Shown piece by piece: positions 25,770 to 36,624 of a stretch of DNA of 64,000 nucleotides (its first letter is position 1; every line of letters starts with the position of its first letter). The notes below the pieces were generated by a model, which was given only the letters and a program-made list of their open reading frames with translations, had not been told where the DNA came from and searched no databases. Source of the stretch: Phoebastria nigripes (Eukaryota > Chordata > Aves > Procellariiformes > Diomedeidae); the NCBI GenBank assembly GCA_035582835.1, contig JAYKAV010000666.1:1685784-1749783 (forward strand), written 5' to 3'. A program made the position numbers and the translations under genes.

Positions 25770-28700
25770 TTCCTAATCACGAAAGTAACTAAGTTCGCCA
25801 GTTTTCAATCTTTAGTGCTTAAACTGTCGTGTAAAAACAGTTACAGTTCCTTAGGTGTCTGGGCTCTAATTTGAAGATCAGATATAGAACAAGACTTCTC
25901 AGTCACTTGCAAGTTGTGCTCTACCCACTTCCTGCAAACATTAATTTTACTTTGTAAGGTGTCTGTCAAAACCTGTAAACATTATTCCAGTCTGGCAGTC
26001 CGTAGAAAAGAAAGAGAACAATTATCCTTTCAGGGAGCTGTCTAGAAAATATCTGGTCAGTGAATGTGGCTGATATTTCACAGTTAAATATTAAGACATT
26101 TTGTATACAGCAGGAAATGCCAAAAATAGCAAATGTGTTATTTCTCTAAGACTGTGTTGCAGATAATTACTTGTCGCCATTTTATATATACTTCATTTGC
26201 TCAGTGAAGCGTTTATTTTACTTTTGTCGTACTACATAAAATAAGGAAAATGAAAAAGATTTTGCACACATCATTCTTTAACTAAAAATAATATAATTTT
26301 AGAAAATTGTAATCTACTGCAAATTATATTTACTATTATAAGCCTGATAGCTGGAGGCTTTTGGTGTATTGTCCCAATCTGAGGCTGTGCTGAACACAAT
26401 GTAATTTACTAGAAGTCCGTGTAACTCATGGGAGGGGATACAAGGAATTCCAATATTCCCATCAACCCTAAATTGGTCTGAAACAATATTATTTGTTTCC
26501 ATCTTCTTCTGAGGAAAAATAACAACTCTTAAACAGATTTTTCCCTCATGCAAGCAAAGCCTACTGGCTTCCAAAGTTAGATTAATGTGTTGCTGGTATG
26601 ATTTCAAAATAAAAATGAATAAAAGTGATTTTAGAATTCAATAAAAGTCAAAGCCCATGTTTTTTTCAGAATAGCATTGGCTTTTGTTTGCAGTGGTTAT
26701 GAAGCACTGCTGCTTCCTGTGCATTATAGTGTTGGGGCAATGAAGCAGTGTGTTTCCGATGCATTAAGTAAATAAATACATGTATTACAAATTTATTGAA
26801 AGGACATAAGAATTAATTTTTTGACTGTGAGGATTTTGCAAGTGATTATCTTTTTAAATTCAGCCACTGGTGGAATTCAGCCATCTCCTGCCTTATGGGT
26901 TATGAAACTTTTTCCCAGGTCTGAAAAGCCTGTTANTAAGTGACATTGGAGATGCTTGCACTGGTAATTATTCTCATTTCTATTTTGTTAATCATTGCGA
27001 GAAGGCAGGTGGGTAGAATATATTTTCTGGACATTTAAACATACTGTCTTCTCCACTAGGGACAAACACAACTATCAAAAGACATCCTGAGTAATCTGTT
27101 TATATAAGAGAATGACTCTTTTAACAGGTAATGAGGATTTTCCTTTTATAGGCTGGGCAGAGTAGTGAAGTCAGCTCTGGCAGTTATTAAAGCAGCAGGA
27201 GCACAGCAATCCTCACAGATGTTGAATTTCTCCCCTGCAGAGAACTTTTTCTTCATTTTGTCCTGCCACTGGGNTTTGGTTTTGTACGTGGGCTCAGCAA
27301 ACCTTCCTCTAAGAACAAATCTCCATTAACTGGAAGACGCCGCTTAGGCTCTTCCATTGTTCAGGATGGATTTGTAAGTGAAGGCAGGGCAAAATCTGAA
27401 CTAATATTTTGAACTGGTATGAATCTAATATTGCAGCAAAAAGTTTGTTCCTCTCACACCGCAAAGTACAACTTCAAGCATAGGTTTTGATGTACTCATT
27501 TTGATTGCTCCTATTCTGAACAAGCCTGACAGAACCATGTTAACTGTGAAGTGCTAAATGTAGAACAGACACCAGTATATAACCTTCCCCTCCCCAGGGA
27601 ACTGAAGAATGTCTTTTGTCTTTTGGGCATTGAAATTCTCAAATAAAATGCTGCATTAGTATCAGTTTGTGACAATGAATGATATTCCTGCTGATCTCTA
27701 GAGCCTCTGCAAACCCTGAAGCAGGGATTATGCATTCTATTCAATGCCACAGAAAGTTTATTCTAAAATAAGCTATTTTCTTTTATCAAAGGAGGTGATA
27801 AGAAATACAATAAGCTGTGATATAGTCACTATCATAATAAGGAATCGTGCTCCTGGAACATTTCTTTAAACCAAAGTGTTATAAAAATCTTCTTCCCCCT
27901 AGACTAAACAAACAATTAACAAATTCTGTGAAATAAGTGATAGCTCTGCAAGCTCTCATGGTGCTCCTGGGAAAAGGAATTTAGATTTCCCATAGCTCAG
28001 AGCACGTATAAAAATAATTCAAGTCAAGGAATGGAAAAGTATGGGCAGAAGTTTCAAGACAAGTTATATCACAGCAACTCCAGTCTCCCTAATGTAACTC
28101 GTATATCAGCAACAGCAGAAGTTGGAAGTTTCCTAATTCTGCATTGCTAGCATTGTTAAGTCTATCGGATGTAAAAGAAAGAGTACCGTTTCTTCCCGTT
28201 ATCTCTCTTGTTTGTGTCTTCTTTATGGGAAAGGAAATGCTTTTCGGGGAGAATTTGGAGAATACTCAGGAACCGTAGACTGATTGCGATACATCATTGC
28301 ATCAGGACGTTGAAGGTCCTTGGCGTCTTTGACAACAGAATCAAGCAGTATTTAACTCCCAGAATACTCGGGGGTATGTTGTAGAAGATACTTGTCCTAC
28401 CTTAGGGGCCATTTGAGAAGCTGAGTCAATCTGTGATGTAAAAAGTAATTTTAATACCATGTTGCAGCTTTGTCCTATTTTTGTAAATCTGTGTTTTTGA
28501 AAAAATGCATTAATCTAAATTTTATCTAGCGATAAGTCTGAACCATAGAAATCTGTCAAACTGCAAAATGCTCCATTCCTATACGTGTGTGACCCATTAA
28601 ACTGTGACACTGAATCATTCATGTGGCACTTCACATAATTCAGGAATATGCAAAAGCCGCCTCTATAGTATGTAATTTATTAAATTAAACAGTGGCAGGT

Positions 28701-29686
28701 TGCAGGCACATGTACAGGAACGTAGTTGTTAAAAGTACTGTTAAATAGCTCTCTTGGTCCCTGATGCAGCTTTGGCTTCACCCTCCTGGACAATTCGTGG
28801 GCATATTTTGAGAGTTAATGTGAGCATCCCCAATAGGCATATTAAATGTGGCCAGCTAAGTGCTGGAGATTTGCTAATTTCTGTATGGACCATTCCAGAG
28901 GATTTGGCCCCAGCGCTAGAGAACAGCTCAGAGTATTTTTGATTTATTGGTACAGATGTAGCCAAAGAGCAACTGGGGCCGGCGTGGGGACCTTATATTG
29001 CCAGGTGTTTTTCTGGAAGAAGGATCTTCCTGTGACCAGTGCTAGTCAGGTAACTCTCTCACACATAACGAGGTCCTGGAGAAAATACCAGAGTCCAAAA
29101 AGGTCCTGAGGGAGCATTAAAAAATGAGTTGATGAAAGATGTGGTTTTACATACTTTAGTAATTACTTTTACTGATGTTCAAATTATGACCCAGGTTGGC
29201 GCACTCTTTATACCACAGGCTAATCTGAATCAAGTTCTTTACCTATATAGTGACCTAAGAAAACCTTATGTTTTTGCATGGTTTTGTCCATTTTTAGAAA
29301 CAACTTCTGGTAGAACCTTTTTAAGGCATCAGTTTGATTTTTTTTTTTCTTTTTGAATATGTTTTTATTTGCATATTTTGTTTCAATATATTTAAAAATA
29401 TATTTGTAGATATTCTGTGTGCCCATAAACCCCCATCCATTATGGCAGAAGTTCTCTCTGCAGTCCCCTGTGTTTTACAGTCGTGGCCTCTGCCCATTGT
29501 ATGAAGGAAACCATTTTTCCCTGGGAGATTCTGTAATTAGGTTTTCAGTCTCTTTATGTATTTCTTTTTGCATCACACATTACTAGAACTGCTCAGGAAT
29601 TATTATTTTCTGTGAAACTTATTTTGTCAGAAATGTTTGAATTACTGAAACCAGACCTTTTCTTGTGAATGTTCCAGTAATGGGAG

Positions 29687-29688
<2 letters not shown>

Positions 29689-29717
<29 letters not shown>

Positions 29718-29718
29718 G
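29689..29718 (+). repeat. (GT)n microsatellite, 15 units
   Basis: A perfect GT dinucleotide repeat of about 30 bases follows 'gggagg'. Such repeats are length-polymorphic and may adopt Z-DNA. No nearby gene gives it a context. Confidence 0.95.
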
Positions 29719-30544
29719 AAATAATCAAAAAGATATATCTGGACCAGATTTTGCGGTCAAAAAGAAAACAGGCAGAAGAGAAGAAAAAGACCCTCCCTAA
29801 AGTAACATGCAATCTGACACCTAAGGCATTTTCCTTGTGATGTAGGAAAATGGCACAGGAAGGACATGAACCAGGTCCCTCCCTGTCACAGGCAAATATC
29901 CTTTTGCTTGTAAGGAATAATATATCTTTTCCTGTTTGGGATTTGGTTTTGTTTCTGGGTTTGGGTTTTTTTTTTTGTTTGTTTTTGTTGTTTTTTTGTT
30001 GGTTTTTTGTGCATGAAAATTTTAGGAAGTCTCTGTTTCATCTGAGTGGTGATAGAAAAGTTTCTGAATTTTCAAGAAGTTTCTTGAAATGGCAAAACAG
30101 TTTTTTTAAAGCTTTAATCATTACACAATCTGTTAAAGGCATTGTAGCTTAATGATCTATCTCTGCAGGAGTTGTAAAGTACTTTTAAAAATCAGATTTA
30201 GAATAGAAAATTGTTGCATTCTGTGCAAACTCATGCTTTTCACAGCCAAGAAAGCAGTCTTGCTATTGAAATAACAACTAATAGCCACTTTTGTATTACC
30301 TTGAGGTACTTGTAATATGTGCTTGACATCTGTCTTAGTAGAAGTGAGACTATGTTCTTTCATATTTATCCTACATCATTAGTTCTAATGGGTGCTGTAA
30401 AGGTCTTTGTGTTTGATTAAAATAGGTGCAGGTGATAATCAGCTGCAATACCAGAGTGGAATATTTAGGCTAATATCTTTAGCATGCAGTCTGTAGCACT
30501 AGCGAGTCCTCCTCGGAACGTGACTTCAGTCGTCCTCCTCTTGT

Positions 30545-30584
30545 TGTGTATTGTCCCCAAATGGTGTGTATTATCCCCAAATAT
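30545..30584 (+). repeat. 20-bp tandem duplication
   Basis: Two adjacent 20-base units, each containing 'tgtgtatt' then 'tccccaaat', are nearly identical. This is a recent local duplication without visible function. Confidence 0.75.
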
Positions 30585-31893
30585 GGCAATGCTAGTTTGG
30601 AAGATGCTGAAGACATGGGACCCAGTAAAAGTAGATAATTACATGACCTTGGTAACTTTCTAAGGGGCTCTAACCATAACTAGAATGACTGTCAGGAACT
30701 GAGAAGAGTGAGCAACTGCTATGCCTTGCATATTCGTGCCTTGTACTCAAATCTCCCCTTCAGGTAAATCACACTCAATCATACACCGAAATATATTCTC
30801 CATTTAAAGTGGCACGGGTGGCCTTTCGTGAAAACACCAAGAACAGGCTGTGTTAGAGAAACATGATATAAAGATGAAATTCTTTTGTTTGGCTTGTTAG
30901 AGGGACTATTTGTTTGCTGAAGCTGACCAACACTATGCACTATGGCAGGCATTTAGCTGTCTGCTGGGGTAAGGTTTTGCTGTAAGGATTTGGGAGGATG
31001 GAGTGAGAAGGAGGAAGAACCCCTGCTCTAGTGCAGCAGAGATTAACTAGGCTGTAATCCAAAGCCAACCTGACAACTGCTGTGTCAAAATAAACCGACT
31101 GGAAAAAAACATTTGAGGACTAAAGCATGTGACCTTGTTCTTATCTGTAGCAAGGTAAACTATGNGAAGAGCTTCTTTTAGCAAGGGATTTAGTAAATAC
31201 TGTTTTGGCAATTTTCTAAAAGCTATTCTTACCTAGAGGCAAAGAGTGTCCAAGGCACAACTCTGATGAAATCCTGTGTTTAGGAGGCTTAACAGTTTTT
31301 AACAGGCTACAAAGATGTGCACATGCAAGTAGTATCTTGTCCATTTGATCAGTCTTGATCCAGAGAGCACATACTGGAAGTGTAGCTGAGGTCTGAGATA
31401 AAACTGCCACAGGTGCAAAGTCACTNAGGAGTTGCCTTCCCTTAAATTTCACGGAGATTTAGGCACCCAGATTATGTCACAGACATTCAGAACGGTTCCA
31501 GTTTCACAAATAGTACCATTTTAAATTAGTTTAGTTAAACCAGTGGAAAAATGTGAGTTTAGTTTAAATGGGATTTATCCTGAGTTAGGTGCATTCACTA
31601 AGAATTTAAATCTAACTATACCTTTTTAAGGAAAAATAAAATCAGTGTTTCAGAAGCTGATTTAAAGTCAAATGTGACTGTAAACTAGAACTGAAAATTT
31701 ATATACATTTGATGTTTTAAACTTTTTGCTAAAAACAATAATAATGCAAATGATGTGATAATGAGTAGAAAAGATTTTTAGTCTTGAAAATGTTAGAAAA
31801 CTTGTAATGCGGAGCTGTGCTTGAATAACTAGAGCTTTTCTCAGCTCAGAGCTTCCTTCTTCCAAAAGTCTCGTTGCCCATTCAGTCATCGTC

Positions 31894-31912
31894 TTTTTTT
31901 TTTTTTTTTTTT
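31894..31912 (+). repeat. poly(T) tract, 19 bases
   Basis: A run of 19 T lies about 50 bases left of the CR1 fragment at 31965. CR1 copies do not carry poly(A) tails, so the two are probably unrelated. Confidence 0.9.
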
Positions 31913-31964
31913 AAAGAGAATAGCAGAAAACCACTTTGTCCCCGGGCAAAGTACTTTCCAAAAT

Positions 31965-32205
31965 GTACTGACTGGGTCCTTAATGAAGGCGTTAAACAGC
32001 ACCAGCCCCAGAATTGATCCCATGGAGTACCCCACTAGTGACTGGTCTCCAGGTGGACTTTGTGCCCCTGGTCACAACCCTTTGAACCTGTGGTCTGGCC
32101 AGTTACCAGTCCAGCTCAATGTCCATTTATTTGGTACCTCATCAGTTTGTCAGTGAGGATCCGCTGGTCAGCAACAGCCACTGCTCTCCTCTTGCCCACC
32201 AAGCT
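31965..32205 (-). mobile_element. CR1 LINE fragment, ORF2 region
   Basis: Read on the plus strand this is a clear antisense CR1 phrase series: 'gcgttaaacagcaccagccc', 'ggagtaccccactagtgact' and 'ggactttgtgcccctggtca', ending near 'ccactgctctcctcttgccc'. These belong to the reverse-transcriptase part of ORF2, immediately upstream (in CR1 coding direction) of the part kept at 5965-6258. The frame is interrupted and the copy is truncated at both ends, so it is inactive. Similarity fades beyond about 32205. Confidence 0.85.
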
Positions 32206-32771
32206 AAACCCTTTGCTGTAGAAATAAGAGCAAAGTCACACTCACACAACCTACTTGGACTTGGTTTTTTTCAGTCCACTCAGTTGTATGCTCATAAGGT
32301 GCCACGATTAGAGGTGGCAGATAAGAACAATTTAACTTTTGTTTACTGTAGTTTCTCAGATTGTTTCTAATCTTGCACTTTTTTTTGCATGATAGTCGCC
32401 ACCCTAGTGAACGTTGTTGGTTTTAGTAGAAAAAGTCTTCATTGTGATAAGCGGCACGACTTCATGTAGATTATCTGTTGCATATGCAGCTTTGTCTCAA
32501 ACTATTTTTAAAAGCTTACTGTCTTCTTGATGCTGATTACAATGCAGTAATTTTAATGGATTTCAGGTTGAACTGCTGCTCTATTTTGAGCTTANCCCTG
32601 TTGTCAGTTGTGTAAAACGTTGCCAAATGTTAACTGCTAAGGCTGAATTTTTCTTCAGCAGGTGTTTGTGTATTGAATGAACCAAAATCTTGTGGGGAAA
32701 AGTAGCAGATCATGTATTTATAGACTGCATCGGAATGGATGGCTGAAAGGAGGGAATGAGTGGCAAATAAA

Positions 32772-32835
32772 ATGTATGCTGACAATCATAGTTTTTTCAT
32801 TTCATGTATGCTGAAAATCATAGTGTTTTCATTTT
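32772..32835 (+). repeat. 32-bp tandem duplication
   Basis: Two adjacent 32-base units each start with 'atgtatgctga' and end in 'tttcattt', with about three differences. The small divergence suggests a fairly recent duplication by slippage or unequal exchange. Confidence 0.85.
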
Positions 32836-34826
32836 GTAGCTCTTGAGTTTAGCTGTGCCAGCTTTATGTTCTTACAGTTTTTGTGTGTACTATGCATAAA
32901 GCACACTGAGGAAAGCCAGGGCTTTTGATACCATACTGAAAGGTCATCCAGGATAAGGGGACTTTCCCACTGTAGATATTGCGATGCAAAGAATTCCTGA
33001 TTACTCTCATTCAGAGCTAATTTCTTCTAAATCTGTCATCAAGGAATTATGCCCAAATGTGTACATTTGGCTTTACATGGGGCCCTGTGAAAGATGGTTA
33101 TTTAAATTTCGTTTCAATTTCTAATGTCTTGAAATGTGTTAGAATCCAAGGCAATAGTTGTGATACCTTGCAGGGAATGTCTTTCTCTCTTATGTTTATT
33201 TACTGCTGTTCAAGTGTTTGTTACTGCAGAAATACTACAATTCATTATTACTCAGTGCCTTAGTCTCATGATTGCGCTGCACTGGTGCTGCAGTGCTTAA
33301 GCTTCTTGTTTCAGATGTCACATGACACAGAATTTTTTTGAAATCAGCCAAACTCCAGCTTGGATAATAGTATTAAGCTGCTTTTTACATTAACTTTCCC
33401 TTGTAGTTTCTGCTGAGTACAGCATTTTTTTTCTTGTTGTTTGCTGGCAGTGCTGTGTGTTGCTGGAAACTTGCCAAATGTAAATGCAGTTTATAGCTGG
33501 TGTTTGTAAGTAGTCTCGGTTCTGCGTGAGAGGAAGACATTAAATGTGTTCTGGATCATTTGCTCCTCCTCGTTAGGTAGGCAGATGCAGTGGGACACTT
33601 TGAAACATGAGCTTAGGGATGTAAAATGGAAAGTAGAACGTTGCTTATATAGGTGATAACACTTAGTTCAGACGATACCTAAAATGTTGAAAGGTATATC
33701 TAGCAATATCTGTCAGAGTGATGGAAAATAACAATTTTCCCTTCTGCTTGTCTGTCACATGTGACCCAAAAATACTCAGAGAATACACCACACATTAAAA
33801 TCTAGCTTTCATAATATCTCGTCAGTGCTGTATAGTTTGACATTCAAAAATTCACCTCATAATTGAAAATCAAAATCATCATTTTCTAACATTTTACTGT
33901 ACTTTCCAAACTTGATGGAGAGTCTCAGCGAGCTCCTTTGTTTGGTGTATCTCTGTGAATGTAACATCTGAAATAGTCAGCCATGTCCTACGCCAGTGAG
34001 CTGGTGGGACGAGACTGATAATGCTCAGAGCAGGGCTCAAAATGACAAACCACGTGGACAGCTCTTATTTCTAGGTTTTCTTGTGTTCAGCTGTGGCTGT
34101 GGAAGCCTTCTCATGGGAGGTATCTATGAGACTGGAAAAAACTCTCATGTATGTGAGGTGGTCCTTACACCTGCCCAAGACAACTGAGCAAAGAAACCTT
34201 CTTTGAGACCTCTGTCCTACACAGGAGCAGAAAAAAAGTGCCAAGAAATCATAAGAAAAGGTTTCCATTTCCTTAGGCAGCCTCTGTGGTAGCTACAGGG
34301 ATTTTGGTGTAGTCTCTGGGAGATCTCACTATAAAGCATCAGGTCAGATCCTGCATGTGCTATTTGATCAAATCTTCCTTAGATTAGTGGTTGTGTTTCT
34401 TGAATAGGACTCAGAATTAGGATGTGATTTACTGACGTAGGCACCTGGGCAGAAGTCAGAAGCTACCAATGCTGTTACACTGTTGTGCTGCTCGGTGTGG
34501 GCATGGCTGTGTCTCCAGAGGCTCTGGTTCTGTAGCCAGACAAGGAGATTTGCCCTTAGAGCTAGAGGATCAGAGTGCTAAATCAGCTTTTTGTACTTTA
34601 AAAACCTATCTGAAAATCTTCCCCATACATGCTCTATCGTGTGCTTTCTGATTTCTTAGATTTTGCTTTCCCATTGTAACATACCCATAACCTGCTTAGG
34701 ATTTTTCTGAAGCTGGCTCTGATTTGATGAGTTCTTCGAGTTCCGAATTTTCTGGAATGAGCAAAGGCATAGACCCTTTTAGACCAGCAAAGAGATTTTA
34801 AATGACCATCTCAAAACCTCAGGGGC

Positions 34827-34896
34827 TGTCATTCTTTCCTAAAACTAAGGGAAGGTTTGCTGTCATTCATTCCCCTAAAACTAAGGGAAGGTTTGC
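34827..34896 (+). repeat. 35-bp tandem duplication
   Basis: Two adjacent units of 34 and 36 bases begin 'tgtcatt' and share the segment 'cctaaaactaagggaaggtt' almost exactly. The copies differ by a substitution and a two-base length change. It is a recent local duplication. Confidence 0.9.
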
Positions 34897-36227
34897 AAAT
34901 ATGGGGCAAAAAACAGCCATAGGAGAAATAATTTTCCTGCTCTTCAGGGCTTTTAAATTTATGTATATGCAATCTTTTTCCCTTGCTATGAATTTCTGAT
35001 GTCTCCCTAATTGCATAAAAGAGGCAGAATATTTTCTGCTCTAATCTTTGCAAGTGCATCCTGATGAAGTCGATTAGGCACTGATTTTCAATAATGCTAA
35101 TGTCCTCTCTCTCTTAAAATTTTACTGTTTGCTGTGAACTGCAAACCCTGTACTTAAGGATACTAAAATCAGACATGTCAATTGAACTTTGCATTCAGAA
35201 GTTTAGCTCAGCAAAATCTCGGGTGAATCTCCTTAAAATTCCAGATACTTTCTCCATAGGCTTTTTCAAATGACTACATGNAAATGAATGTGCTCAGTTT
35301 TAAAACACTTTAATTGAGAAATGAGCTATCCACTACATTAACACTGCTTAACTTTATATATTGATTTCTAACCTCAATGCCATTGGTTGACTAATGTATA
35401 CTAAGGTTACAAAATGTGAAACATTACTCATTTTTAATAACAAAAGCATTACTTCTCAATGGCAAAAAGGACATAAAAGAATCACCTTTCATCCCCGGTG
35501 TTTAGAAGTTAAGGCCTTTAAAGTAAGATGTATGATTATCAAAGGTGAAAACTGTTTGACTTTTTTTNCATAAGACATCTAAAATATTCATTCGGTGCCA
35601 GAAATGCTATCCAGTGGAAACATCAAAGAGAGCAGGGCTCATTAGGAGAACTCTCTTGACTTTGACGCATGTCTCCAACACGCCGAGGAACTTTCAGAGC
35701 AATGTGAAGGGATTTATCATCCTGACTCCCAGAAATGTCAGTGCAAGCTGCACAGTTAAATCACTGCAAACTGCTTTGAAATTCCCCTGCGTATTTAGGG
35801 AAGTTTAATTGGGATGGAAATACAGTTACGGCAAACATTGGGATAATGCTTTCCCTCAGTCACTTTGTGACACTATTGTGTGACAAGCTTCTTTCTTTTT
35901 TCTGATATCGACTATCTCTGATACCGAATGTATCAAAGGCTGCTAGTAAGTGCCTCAATGCTAAGAGCAGGTATGCTGGCATACTTAGCAATCTCATGGA
36001 TTAGAATGCAGATTCCTGTGTATGGAGGTGTATTTAAAGAATTGCAGTCTGTTATTACTTCTGCTATATTTTGAGAAGTGCTCCTAAGGAAGCAGTGAAA
36101 GCAATGTTTAGTTTGGATAAATTAGTTAAAACCGTATTGCCTTTCTAAGGTTCTTATCTGGTCTTTATCATATTAGGTTTTGAGCACATCATTCTTTTTC
36201 ATAACACACTTGTCAGGTAGGGGCAAG

Positions 36228-36285
36228 TGGCATTGTCTCTGTTTTAAAGAGAAAAACCAAGGCATAAAAGGATTAAGGATGATTT
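36228..36285 (-). repeat. MIR-like SINE fragment, minus orientation
   Basis: The plus strand reads 'cattgtctctgttttaaaga' then 'gaaaaaccaaggcataaaag' and 'gattaagga'. This follows the antisense MIR phrase for 'tcattttacagatgaggaaa', 'ctgaggca' and 'gaggttaag'. It is a short, old copy judged by eye. Confidence 0.5.
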
Positions 36286-36435
36286 TTTTTAAAAGGGACA
36301 CAGTTTCTTATTCACAAGGGCCTTAGTAGAGCTTGGTGATTGATTAATTTGCCAAAAAACCCCAAATTTGTGTCAATGGGCACAAACTGAAATTCAGGGA
36401 ATTCCATTTAAGCATAAGAAACCCCCCCTTTTTTT

Positions 36436-36624
36436 CCTGTGAGGGTGGTCAGACACTGGCACAGGTTGCCCAGAAAGGATGTGGAGTCTTCTTGAAGATA
36501 CTCAAAAGCTGTCTGGACATGGTCCTTGGCAGCTGGCTCTAGGTAGCCCTGTTTGAGCAGGGGGGTTGGTCCAGGTGACCTCCAGGGGTCCCTTCCAACC
36601 TCAACCATCCTGTGATTCTGTGAA
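36436..36624 (+). mobile_element. CR1 LINE 3' end
   Basis: This is a typical 5'-truncated avian CR1 copy on the plus strand, made of the ORF2 C-terminus and the short 3' untranslated region. Diagnostic phrases in order are 'gagggtggtcagacactggc', 'acaggttgcccagaaaggat', 'cctccaggggtcccttccaa' and 'cctcaaccatcctgtgattc', closing with the octamer-like end 'tgattctgtgaat'. The terminal octamer repeat replaces a poly(A) tail in CR1 and supports a true 3' end. It is non-functional and diverged from the consensus at several positions. Confidence 0.93.

Larger units (their letters stand above)
24621..31964. other. non-coding stretch, no gene recognised
   Basis: About 7.3 kb of AT-rich sequence. It includes a 31-base T tract (25733-25763), a (GT)n run (29689-29718), a T/G-rich low-complexity stretch near 29.95-30.01 kb, a 20-bp tandem duplication (30545-30584) and a 19-base T tract (31894-31912). 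The part at 29.86-29.91 kb is faintly MIR-like in antisense but too diverged to call. The downstream part of the 148-codon frame from 24563 lies here and has no recognised homologue. Confidence 0.55.
32206..36227. other. non-coding stretch, no gene recognised
   Basis: About 4 kb with no supported gene. It holds two tandem duplications (32772-32835 and 34827-34896). The interval at about 35.58-35.83 kb is less AT-rich than its surroundings, with evenly mixed words and no repeat signature, and would be a reasonable candidate for a conserved non-coding element. I cannot test that from one sequence. Confidence 0.5.

Noticed and set aside
26700..26765. Diverged tandem duplication around 'gaagcactg' and 'gaagcagtg'
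   Set aside because: Too many differences and gaps for a confident call by eye.
29818..29895. Antisense MIR fragment
   Set aside because: Only a few words agree with the consensus, and the order is not convincing enough to annotate.
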